Below, piece after piece: positions 7,507 through 14,036 of a DNA stretch of 19,633 bases. Where the stretch lies: assembly GCA_036444495.1 (NCBI GenBank), contig JAZGBC010000074.1, positions 1 through 19,633 on the forward strand, given 5' to 3'. Under the pieces are notes generated by a model. The model made no database searches, had not been told where the DNA came from, and saw only the letters and a program-made list of their open reading frames with translations. Made by a program: the position numbers and the translations under genes. This stretch comes from JAZGBC01 sp036444495 (GTDB taxonomy: Bacteria > Pseudomonadota > Alphaproteobacteria > Kiloniellales > J153). Position 1 is the first letter of the stretch. Each line of letters starts with the position of its first letter.

Positions 7507-7827
7507 CTAGATTTCGGCCGTCTCAGCGGCGATCCAGTCGAGGAAGGCCGGGTTGCCGTTCTCGATCGGCAGCGCGACGACGCAGGGGCAGTCGTAGGAG
7601 TGCCGCTCCTTGACGAGGGCGACGACCCGGTCCACCAGGTCCGTCCGCGTCTTGGCGATGAGCGCCACTTCGCTGCCCTCCTGCACCGCCCCCTCCCACC
7701 GGAAGATCGGCACGATGCCCGGCAGCACGTTGGCGCAGGCCGCCAGACGCGCCTCCACCAGCGCGCGGCCAAGTGCCTTGGCCTCTTCCGTATCGGCGGC
7801 GGTGATGTAGATCAGGCTGTAGCTCAT
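7507..7827 (-). CDS. cutA: Divalent-cation tolerance protein CutA
   Basis: A 106-residue cytoplasmic protein of the trimeric, ferredoxin-like CutA1 family, linked to copper and other metal tolerance although its precise biochemical role is unsettled. The N-terminal SLIYITAADTEEAKALGRAL and the LAACANVLPGI motif with its conserved cysteine (C31) are diagnostic, followed by IFRWEGAVQEGSEVALIAKT (W44) and the C-terminal HSYDCPCVVALPI and FLDWI. Length is that of the family. I start at the ATG at 7827-7825: the open frame runs 18 codons further upstream, but that extension is unlike CutA and a GGGGA lies a suitable distance before this ATG. Upstream, in the divergent gap toward the next gene, is a 13-base tandem repeat. 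Confidence 0.92.
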   Translation of the reverse strand: MSYSLIYITAADTEEAKALGRALVEARLAACANVLPGIVPIFRWEGAVQEGSEVALIAKTRTDLVDRVVALVKERHSYDCPCVVALPIENGNPAFLDWIAAETAEI

Positions 7828-7856
7828 GGCGTGATCCCCAGGCCGGCGCACTCGCG

Positions 7857-7882
7857 CTTGGACGCCACCCTTGGACGCCACC
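7857..7882. repeat. 13-base perfect tandem repeat in divergent promoter region
   Basis: CTTGGACGCCACC occurs twice head to tail (7857-7869 and 7870-7882). It lies upstream of cutA (minus strand) and of the gene at 7953 (plus strand). It could be a duplicated regulator site or a simple slippage duplication. Confidence 0.6.
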
Positions 7883-7952
7883 GGCGATTTATTCTAACAT
7901 ACCTGCAATGCGCGCCGGCGATTCATGAGCGCGCCCATCAGGGAGGACTACC

Positions 7953-8243
7953 ATGGTCGAGATGGAAACGGCCACGCTCGTCCTCGAGCGGCCCGTCAAG
8001 GGCCTGGGACGGCAGCAGCGGGCCGTGCGCCCGAGCGCGGCGCAACGGGCCTGGCTCAGGCAGGGACTAAACGAAGCGGGCGGCAAGCTGCCGCTCTTCG
8101 ACAGACAGGGCCAGGCCTACAACCGGCGCACGATCCGCGCCTGCATCGCCCAGGGCTGGGCCGAGCCCTGGATCGAAAACCCGATCAAGCCCGACTGGCT
8201 GGTCTGCAAGCTCACCCCGGCCGGCCGCGCGACGGTGTCGTAG
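7953..8243 (+). CDS. Conserved-looking hypothetical protein, 96 residues
   Basis: Function not recognised. The start is well supported: ATG at 7953 preceded by AGGGAGG with suitable spacing, and GC-biased codon use throughout. After a variable N-terminus, the body RPSAAQRAWLRQGLNEAGGK, then LPLFDRQGQAYNRRTIRACI and GWAEPWIENPIKPDWLVCKL, ends with TPAGRATVS. The last portion, with a helix followed by a strand pair and the phrase LTPAGR, looks like the end of a winged-helix domain. A small DNA-binding or adaptor protein is possible, but that is inference. It is divergent from cutA and convergent with the lysR gene. Confidence 0.75.
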   Translation: MVEMETATLVLERPVKGLGRQQRAVRPSAAQRAWLRQGLNEAGGKLPLFDRQGQAYNRRTIRACIAQGWAEPWIENPIKPDWLVCKLTPAGRATVS

Positions 8244-8319
8244 GGACGGTAAAGGCGGCGTAGGGCCGGAAAGCGCCTGACCTCTGGCGTCATCCCGCGC
8301 GCGCCTGCGCCGCCGCGCG

Positions 8320-9186
8320 CTAGACGAGAAGCTCCTCGACTACCTCCAGGAAGGCGCGGATGAGGTGGGATTCGCGCCGTTCCGCCAAGCAGACGACATG
8401 GGTGTAGTAGTAGATATCGGCGTCGCTGATCTCAAGCGTGCGCAGGTTCGGATCGGTGTAAAACTCAAGCTCCGAGACGACGCCGATGCCGATGCCGTGG
8501 CGCACCGCCATCCAGACCGCCTCGCGGCTGCCGATCTCCATGACCGGGCCGATCGTGACTCCGGCCCTGTCGATGACCTCTTCGAAGGCGCGGCGGGTCG
8601 TCGACCCGACCCCACGCAGCACCATCGACTGCCCCTCGAGCTCCTCGATCCGGATCGAGGTCCGCTCCGCCCAGGGATGGTCGGTATTCACGAATACGAC
8701 GACCGGATGACGGCTGTAGGGGACCGCCAGAAGGCGGGGGTCGTCCTCGATCTGTGCGAGCACGGCAACGTCGGCGCTGAAGTCGAACAGTGCGTCCAGC
8801 ACCTCCCTGGAGTTGCCCATAGTCACCGAGACCTTGAGGTCCGGATAACGCTCGTTGAAGGCCGCCAGCATCTCGGTCGCATCGTAGGGCCCGACCGCAC
8901 CGACCTTGAGGTGCCCGATATGGAAGCCGCCGAAGGCGTTGAGCAGGTCGACGGCCTCCTTCTCGCGGCTCATGATCCGGCGCGTCACCGCGAAAAGTGC
9001 ATGGCCCGCGTCGCTCAACTCTACCCGGCGCCCACGGCGGTGGAACAGCTCCACGTTGAAATAGCGCTCCAACGCCTTGACTTGGCTGGTAATTGTGGGC
9101 TGGCCCACGTTGAGGACCTTGGAGGCGGCCGTGAATCCGCCTTCGGCGGCGACCGCGTGGAACGACCTGAGTTGCGTATATATCAT
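8320..9186 (-). CDS. LysR-family transcriptional regulator of the adjacent phosphonate-type operon
   Basis: A 288-residue cytoplasmic regulator with the standard LysR layout. The N-terminal winged helix-turn-helix is MIYTQLRSFHAVAAEGGFTA followed by ASKVLNVGQPTITSQVKALE (residues 1-60). A linker helix and an effector-binding domain follow (about 90-288; HIGHLKVGAVGPYDATEMLA, then RHGIGIGVVSELEF near residue 235). Length is normal for the family. It is transcribed divergently from the alcohol dehydrogenase-phnDCEE operon with a 93-base AT-rich gap containing a T-N11-A palindrome. This is the classic arrangement for a LysR protein that controls both itself and its neighbour. The inducer is likely a transported phosphonate or a product of its metabolism; this is inferred from position only. 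Confidence 0.92.
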   Translation of the reverse strand: MIYTQLRSFHAVAAEGGFTAASKVLNVGQPTITSQVKALERYFNVELFHRRGRRVELSDAGHALFAVTRRIMSREKEAVDLLNAFGGFHIGHLKVGAVGPYDATEMLAAFNERYPDLKVSVTMGNSREVLDALFDFSADVAVLAQIEDDPRLLAVPYSRHPVVVFVNTDHPWAERTSIRIEELEGQSMVLRGVGSTTRRAFEEVIDRAGVTIGPVMEIGSREAVWMAVRHGIGIGVVSELEFYTDPNLRTLEISDADIYYYTHVVCLAERRESHLIRAFLEVVEELLV

Positions 9187-9279
9187 CTATAAAACCAATG
9201 GAATGGATAGAATATTTGTATTGGATCAATAATGCAGCCCGTGGAACCTTAAATCAACGGGGAACCGGGGCGTCTAGGC
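9187..9279. promoter_or_regulatory. Divergent regulatory region with LysR-type operator
   Basis: The 93-base gap between lysR and the operon is clearly AT-rich in its lysR-proximal half against GC-rich neighbours. It contains the palindrome TATTG-GAT-CAATA at 9219-9231, which fits the T-N11-A consensus of LysR operators, and further AT-rich half-site-like text toward lysR. I see no Pho-box-like pair of CTGTCAT repeats, so direct PhoB control is not evident. Exact -35/-10 elements cannot be assigned with confidence. Confidence 0.5.
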
Positions 9280-10437
9280 GTGGATCCCATGTGGGCTTAT
9301 TGCAATCCTGTTGATATCAGCTTCGGCGCCGGCTCGCTTGCCCGCGTGCCGGCCTTGCTTGGTGGCCGATCCTACGGCTTGGTCACTTACGGCGAGCCGA
9401 TGTTCGCCGAGCTGGCCGGGCGCCTGGCCGACCTCGCGGGCGCGCCTGCGATCACAGTCGACGACATCAGGCCGAACCCGGATTTTGCGGGGCTCGGCGA
9501 CTCTTGCGCCCGCTTCGCCGAGGCAGCGGAGCCTCCGCAGGTCATCGTGGCGCTCGGCGGCGGCTCGGTGATCGACGCGGCAAAGGTGTTGGCGGCCTCC
9601 AATGGCGACTTCGCCCGGGTCCGGCGCTACCTGGAAACCGGCGAAGGGGCCAGGGACTTGAGCGCCCTGCCCATCATCGCCATTCCGACCACTGCGGGAA
9701 CCGGCAGCGAGGTAACTTGCTCAGCGGCCCTGTGGGACGCCAAGGCCGGCAAGAAATACTCGCTCGCCCTGCCCGGCCTCTATCCCGAAAAGGCGGTCGT
9801 GGACCCGGAGTTGCATCTGGGGCTGCCCCGGGCGCTCACCATCAGCACCGGGCTGGATGCGCTCTCGCATGCGCTGGAGAGCCTGTGGAACGTGAACGCC
9901 AACCCGGTCTCGCGCGCCCTTGCGGTCAGCGCGGCGCGCGACATTTTGGACAGCCTGCCAAAGGTCGTCGAGGATCCGGGAAACATCGATTTGCGCACCC
10001 GCGTGGCGCGGGCGGCCCTTATGGCCGGGCTGGCCTTCTCCAACACCAAGACCGCGCTGGCGCACGCGCTGTCCTACGCGATCACCCTGCGCCACGGCGT
10101 GCCGCATGGCATCGCCTGCTCCTTCAGCCTGCCCCTGGTGATGCGCGCGGCGATCGGGGTGGATGGGGATTGCGACCGGGCGCTGCAGGCAATTTTCGGG
10201 GCCGATCTTCAGGCCGGCGCCGATGATCTGACCGGCTTCCTGACCGGCCTGGGCGTGTCCGTGAAGGCCGCGGACCATGGCGTCACGGAAGAGGAATGGC
10301 AGGACCTCGTCAATCTCGCGTTCGCCGGTGACCGGGGCAGAAACTTCATTGGAAACCGGGAGCGATTCGAGGCCAGCCGTGATAAATTGGCGGCCGTGGC
10401 AGAGGCCCGGCCGCTTGAGGCAACAAGCGTCAATTAG
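9280..10437 (+). CDS. Iron-containing alcohol dehydrogenase, phosphonate-operon associated
   Basis: A 385-residue group III (Fe-ADH) oxidoreductase, expected to interconvert an alcohol and an aldehyde with NAD(P)H. The nucleotide-binding segment is VIVALGGGSVIDAAKVLAAS (GGGS 93-96), followed by IPTTAGTGSEVT (136-146). The four metal ligands of the family are all present: D193 and H197 in GLDALSHALE, H262 in ALAHALSY and H276 in RHGVPHG. Related Fe-ADHs occur in phosphonate gene clusters, e.g. phosphonoacetaldehyde reductases, and its position directly before phnD supports such a role. The substrate could be 2-hydroxyethylphosphonate/phosphonoacetaldehyde, but this is inference. GTG at 9280 follows a GGGG run nine bases away; the in-frame ATG at 9289 is an equally possible start. 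Its stop overlaps the phnD ribosome site. Confidence 0.9.
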   Translation: MDPMWAYCNPVDISFGAGSLARVPALLGGRSYGLVTYGEPMFAELAGRLADLAGAPAITVDDIRPNPDFAGLGDSCARFAEAAEPPQVIVALGGGSVIDAAKVLAASNGDFARVRRYLETGEGARDLSALPIIAIPTTAGTGSEVTCSAALWDAKAGKKYSLALPGLYPEKAVVDPELHLGLPRALTISTGLDALSHALESLWNVNANPVSRALAVSAARDILDSLPKVVEDPGNIDLRTRVARAALMAGLAFSNTKTALAHALSYAITLRHGVPHGIACSFSLPLVMRAAIGVDGDCDRALQAIFGADLQAGADDLTGFLTGLGVSVKAADHGVTEEEWQDLVNLAFAGDRGRNFIGNRERFEASRDKLAAVAEARPLEATSVN

Positions 10438-10452
10438 GGAGGAGAATGAAAA

Positions 10453-11415
10453 ATGTATTCGAAGACAACGCAGCATACGATCATACGGGAGAAGAAGCGC
10501 GGACTGCTGGCCGGCATGGCGGCGGCCTTCGGCCTCGCCGTCCTGCTCGGCGTCTCCGCGAGCCAGCCGGCCCTGGCCGCTGGGCAGTGCGAAGATCCCG
10601 ACGTGCTCACCTTCTCGATCATACCGACCGAGGAGACCATCCAGGAGCTGACTCTCTACAAGCCGGTGGTCGACTACCTCGCCGAGAAGACCGGCAAGAA
10701 GATCGAGTTCTACATGCCGACCTCGTATGCCTCGGTCGTCGAGGCCATGCTGGGCGGCTGGGTCGACGTCGCGGTGCACGGGCCCTATTCATATGTGATC
10801 GCCAACTCCAAGGACCCGAACATCGAGGTCTTCGCGACCTACGCCAAGCGCCCGGGACACCTCCAGGAAGAGGGGCCGGGCTACAAGGCCGCGCTGGTCA
10901 GCAAGAAGGGCAGCAAGTTCACGACCATCGAGTCGCTGAAGGGCGCGGTTATCGGCCTGACCGACCCGGCCAGCACCTCGGGCAACCTCTTGCCGCGGGT
11001 GGTCTTCACCAAGGTCATCAACCAGGACCTCGAGGACTATTTCGGTAAGGTCGTCTACACCGGCGGCCACGACCTTTCGACGCTGGCGGTCTACGAGGGT
11101 CGGGTCGACGCGGCCTTCGTCGCGACCCACCGCTTCGACAACGTGATCGACCGGGGCCTGGTCAAGCTGGAAGACTTCAACGTGCTGTGGTCCTCGGCGG
11201 CGATTCCGCAGGACCCCTTCACCTACCGGATGAGCCTGTGCGAAGACCTTCGCAAGAACATCGCGGACACCTTCCTCACGCTGCACACCCAGGAGAAGAC
11301 CAAGAGCTTCCTGGACAACGTCAAGTCCAACAAGTTCGTCAAGATGACCTCGTCGGACTACGACATCATCCGCGACCTCAAGAAGGCCAAGGACGCCAGG
11401 AAGAAAAAGAACTAA
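10453..11415 (+). CDS. phnD: Phosphonate/phosphite ABC transporter substrate-binding protein
   Basis: A 320-residue periplasmic binding protein of the PhnD family that captures a phosphonate, phosphite or related oxyanion for the PhnCEE importer. It has a long signal peptide: basic residues to about 16, a hydrophobic core GLLAGMAAAFGLAVLLGVSA, and a cleavage site near PALAAG (after residue 42 or 43). Family motifs follow: FSIIPTEET (54-62), GGWVDVAVHGPYSYV (101-115), LTDPASTSGNLLPRVVF (169-185) and GGHDLSTLAVYEGRVDAAFV (204-223). The mature protein has two cysteines, C46 and C263, which could form a disulfide in the periplasm. The C-terminus is lysine-rich. The ATG at 10453 has an excellent AGGGAGGAG ribosome site (10436-10444), overlapping the previous gene's stop, so translation is likely strong and coupled. 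Confidence 0.93.
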   Translation: MYSKTTQHTIIREKKRGLLAGMAAAFGLAVLLGVSASQPALAAGQCEDPDVLTFSIIPTEETIQELTLYKPVVDYLAEKTGKKIEFYMPTSYASVVEAMLGGWVDVAVHGPYSYVIANSKDPNIEVFATYAKRPGHLQEEGPGYKAALVSKKGSKFTTIESLKGAVIGLTDPASTSGNLLPRVVFTKVINQDLEDYFGKVVYTGGHDLSTLAVYEGRVDAAFVATHRFDNVIDRGLVKLEDFNVLWSSAAIPQDPFTYRMSLCEDLRKNIADTFLTLHTQEKTKSFLDNVKSNKFVKMTSSDYDIIRDLKKAKDARKKKN

Positions 11416-11431
11416 GCTTGTAGCACGCGAT

Positions 11432-11458
11432 CCGGGACGGCCTCGCGGGCCGTCCCGG
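11432..11458 (+). terminator. Strong hairpin in the phnD-phnC gap (attenuator or mRNA stabiliser)
   Basis: CCGGGACGGCC (11432-11442) and GGCCGTCCCGG (11448-11458) form a perfect 11-base stem with a five-base TCGCG loop, 17 bases after the phnD stop. There is no T-run after it. Such hairpins between a binding-protein gene and the rest of an ABC operon commonly raise the amount of binding protein by partial termination or by protecting the 3' end. Confidence 0.6.
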
Positions 11459-11508
11459 CCTCGGGCACGGGTGGCCGTGAAACGAGAGCCTTGGGGAACG
11501 GCCCGAAC

Positions 11509-12261
11509 ATGATTGTGTTGCAAGTGAAGAGCCTGCGGGCGCGCTACCGCGGGGCGAGCGAGGATGTCCTGAAGGACATCAACTTCTCGGTCGAGGAGAA
11601 CGATTTCCTCGCGATCATCGGGCCGAGTGGCGCCGGCAAATCGACGCTGATCCGCTGCATCAACCGGTTGGTGGAGCCGACCTCGGGCGAGATTTTCCTG
11701 AACGGCACCGACATCACCAAGCTACGCCAGCGGAAGCTGCGCGCGGCGCGGCGGAACATGGGCATGATCTTCCAGGAATTCAACCTGGTCGACCGCATGT
11801 CGGTGATGGACAACGTGCTCTCCGGGCGCCTGGGCTACACCGGAAACCTGCGCAGCCTGTTCCGGGTGTTCCCGCGTAGTGACATCGAGCGGGCGCTTGA
11901 GTTGCTCGACAAGGTCGGTCTGAGCGAGCATGTCGACAAACGGGCCGACCAGTTGAGCGGCGGGCAGCGCCAGCGCGTCGGCATCGCGCGCGCCTTGATG
12001 CAGAACCCGAAGCTCCTGCTGGTCGACGAGCCGACCTCCAGCCTCGATCCCAAGATCGCCCGCGACGTCATGGGCCTGATCAAACAGATGGCTCAGGAAT
12101 TCAAGGTCCCGACGCTGTGTAACATCCACGACGTCCAGCTCGCCTTGGAGTACTGCAACCGGGTCATCGGCCTGCAGGATGGCGTGAAGAAGTTCGAGGG
12201 CACGGCCGAGGAGGCCGACCGCAAGGTCCTCGACGAGATCTACGCCATGGAAGTGTTGTGA
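11509..12261 (+). CDS. phnC: Phosphonate/phosphite ABC transporter ATP-binding protein
   Basis: A 250-residue ABC ATPase that powers the PhnCEE importer on the cytoplasmic face of the membrane. All motifs are intact: Walker A GPSGAGKS (38-45), Q-loop FQEFNLVDR (Q88), signature QLSGGQRQR (147-155), Walker B LLLVDEP (168-174) with the D-loop SSLDP, and the switch histidine H206 in NIHDVQLAL. RNMGMIFQEFNLVDRMSVMD and VLSGRLGYTGNLRSLFRVFP are typical of PhnC rather than other ABC ATPases. I start at ATG 11509 (MIVLQVKSL); a TTG 18 bases upstream is in frame but a GGGGA lies between the two. The stop TGA overlaps the GTG start of the first phnE by four bases, so the two are translationally coupled. 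Confidence 0.95.
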   Translation: MIVLQVKSLRARYRGASEDVLKDINFSVEENDFLAIIGPSGAGKSTLIRCINRLVEPTSGEIFLNGTDITKLRQRKLRAARRNMGMIFQEFNLVDRMSVMDNVLSGRLGYTGNLRSLFRVFPRSDIERALELLDKVGLSEHVDKRADQLSGGQRQRVGIARALMQNPKLLLVDEPTSSLDPKIARDVMGLIKQMAQEFKVPTLCNIHDVQLALEYCNRVIGLQDGVKKFEGTAEEADRKVLDEIYAMEVL

Positions 12262-13115
12262 TACCTGCCGCCGCGCAAGCAAGCGTGCCGGCGGCCGCCC
12301 GCGCGGGCAGCCTCCAGGAGCGCGCCGCGCGGCTATCCGCGGCCCGGCTCAAGGGCAAGACCGGACGCTATCTGATCTATCTGGGTGTCTTCGGGCTCGT
12401 CGTCTGGAGCGTGCATGGCACCATCGTCGTGGACACCGACTGGGAGCGCATCGGCGGCCTGTCCGCTATTGCGCGCTCTGTCGGGCGCTTCGCGGCGGTC
12501 GATTTCGAACTTGTGCCCCATCTGCTCGGGCCGACGCTCGAGACCTTCATGGTCGCCTGCCTTGGCACGCTGCTCGGCATGTGCATGTCGGTGCCGGTGG
12601 CCTGGCTGGGGGCGCGCAACATCGCGCCCTTCGCACCGATCGCCTACCCCATCGCCCGCGCGCTGATGACCATCAGCCGCTCCGTGCACGAGATCGTCTG
12701 GGCGCTGATCTTCGTGTCCGCCGTGGGGCTCGGCGCCTTGCCGGGAATCCTCGCGCTTGCACTCCGCTCGATCGGCTTCATCTCCAAGATGACCGCCGAA
12801 GCCATCGAGGACGTGGACCCGAAGGTTATCGAGGCGATCCGGGCGGTCGGCGGCAACCGTTTCCAGATCGTGCTGTATGGAATCCTGCCGCAGATCCTGC
12901 CGGTCTTCCTGGGCACGATCATCTTTGAGTGGGACATCAACATTCGCCGCTCCGCGATCATGGGATTGGTCGGCGCGGGCGGCCTGGGACTCGCCTTCCA
13001 CCGCCAGATGGTGATGTACAACTACCCCGGCGTCACCACGGTCATTCTCGCTATCCTATCGCTCATCGTCATCGGCGAGGTGGTGTCCTACTACGGGCGC
13101 AAGGCGGTTATTTAG
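12258..13115 (+). CDS. phnE: Phosphonate/phosphite ABC transporter permease (first PhnE)
   Basis: A 285-residue inner-membrane permease. After an Ala/Arg-rich cytoplasmic N-terminus (1-36), the first helix is YLIYLGVFGLVVWSVHGTIV (38-57). Periplasmic residues carrying TDWERIGGL follow, and then several more helices. The EAA coupling loop that contacts PhnC is EAIRAVGGNRFQIVLYGILP (192-211). SRSVHEIVWALIFVSAVGLG and GAGGLGLAF are PhnE hallmarks. Translation begins at GTG 12258, overlapping the phnC stop (GTGA), with no separate leader. It pairs with the second permease encoded next, giving a heterodimeric membrane channel rather than the single PhnE of some systems. Confidence 0.93.
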   Translation: MIPAAAQASVPAAARAGSLQERAARLSAARLKGKTGRYLIYLGVFGLVVWSVHGTIVVDTDWERIGGLSAIARSVGRFAAVDFELVPHLLGPTLETFMVACLGTLLGMCMSVPVAWLGARNIAPFAPIAYPIARALMTISRSVHEIVWALIFVSAVGLGALPGILALALRSIGFISKMTAEAIEDVDPKVIEAIRAVGGNRFQIVLYGILPQILPVFLGTIIFEWDINIRRSAIMGLVGAGGLGLAFHRQMVMYNYPGVTTVILAILSLIVIGEVVSYYGRKAVI

Positions 13116-13148
13116 AATGCTGGACCGATCGAGGAGCGGCTAAGCCCC

Positions 13149-13991
13149 ATGAGCGGCATCGATGCACGGACGGCCCCGGCGAGCACGGCCCCGCGACGCT
13201 GGAGCCGGTTCAAATATCCTCAGTCGCTGATCAGGTACGGCGTGCTCCTTGCCGTTCTGATGTTCCTGACCTATTCGACCGATTACCTGAACATCCACTG
13301 GGATCGGTTCCTGGCCATGTTCGGGCGGGTCGGTGACCTCATGGTGAACCGCTACTACCCGCCGGACATTCCCTACGTTCTCGACGGCCGCTATCTGGGT
13401 TATGTCCTCGAGACCATTCAGATGGCCTTCCTGGGTGCGCTCTTCGGCCTCCTGATCTCCGCCCCGCTCGCCTGGTTCGCCGCGTTCAACATGACGCCCA
13501 GCAAGCGCTTCGTCTTTCCGCTCGCGCGCCTTGCCATCATGGGCTGCCGCTCGGTGCATGAGATGATCTGGGCGATCCTCTTCGTCACCATCTTGGGTTT
13601 CGGCGTGCTGCCGGGCGTGCTCGCGCTCACGCTGTTCAGCGTCGGCTTTGCGGGCAAGCTGCTCGCCGAGGAGGTCGAGGCGATCGACCGGGGCCAGGTC
13701 GAGGCGGTTCGGGCGAGCGGGGCCAACGAGTTCCAGGTCATGCTCTACGCGGTTCTTCCTCAGGTGCGCGTCGCCTGGACCGGCATCGCGATCTACACTT
13801 GGGACGTGGCTTTCCGCGCCGCCACGGTGGTCGGCTTCTTCGGTGCCGGCGGCATGGGCTGGTACCTGAAGCGCAACGTACAGCAACTGGAAACCGAGCG
13901 CGTGGCGGCGATCCTGCTCTCCATCATCTTCTTGGTGATCGTCGCCGAGGTGATCTCGGCCTGGGCGCGCGACCGCGTCGCCAAGAACTGA
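13149..13991 (+). CDS. phnE: Phosphonate/phosphite ABC transporter permease (second PhnE)
   Basis: A 280-residue inner-membrane permease, homologous to but clearly diverged from the preceding one. The first helix is YGVLLAVLMFLTYSTDYLNI (30-49), and a long periplasmic loop with NRYYPPDIPYVLDGRYLG precedes helix 2. The EAA coupling loop is EAVRASGANEFQVMLYAVLP (185-204). CRSVHEMIWAILFVTILGFG and FFGAGGMGWYL match the family. The ATG follows GAGGAG (13131-13136) by twelve bases, a rather long spacing, and 33 bases after the first permease gene. It is the last gene of the operon: the next gene, hemN, is convergent. Confidence 0.93.
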   Translation: MSGIDARTAPASTAPRRWSRFKYPQSLIRYGVLLAVLMFLTYSTDYLNIHWDRFLAMFGRVGDLMVNRYYPPDIPYVLDGRYLGYVLETIQMAFLGALFGLLISAPLAWFAAFNMTPSKRFVFPLARLAIMGCRSVHEMIWAILFVTILGFGVLPGVLALTLFSVGFAGKLLAEEVEAIDRGQVEAVRASGANEFQVMLYAVLPQVRVAWTGIAIYTWDVAFRAATVVGFFGAGGMGWYLKRNVQQLETERVAAILLSIIFLVIVAEVISAWARDRVAKN

Positions 13992-14008
13992 CGCGATTTC
14001 AAGAGTCG

Positions 14009-14023
14009 CCGGGAAGAACCCGG
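14009..14023. terminator. Short stem-loop between convergent phnE and hemN
   Basis: CCGGG-AAGAA-CCCGG forms a five-base stem in the 45-base gap between the two stop codons. It is weak and lacks a T-run, but it is the only structure available there to separate the two transcripts. Confidence 0.3.
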
Positions 14024-14036
14024 AGACCGCCTCGCT

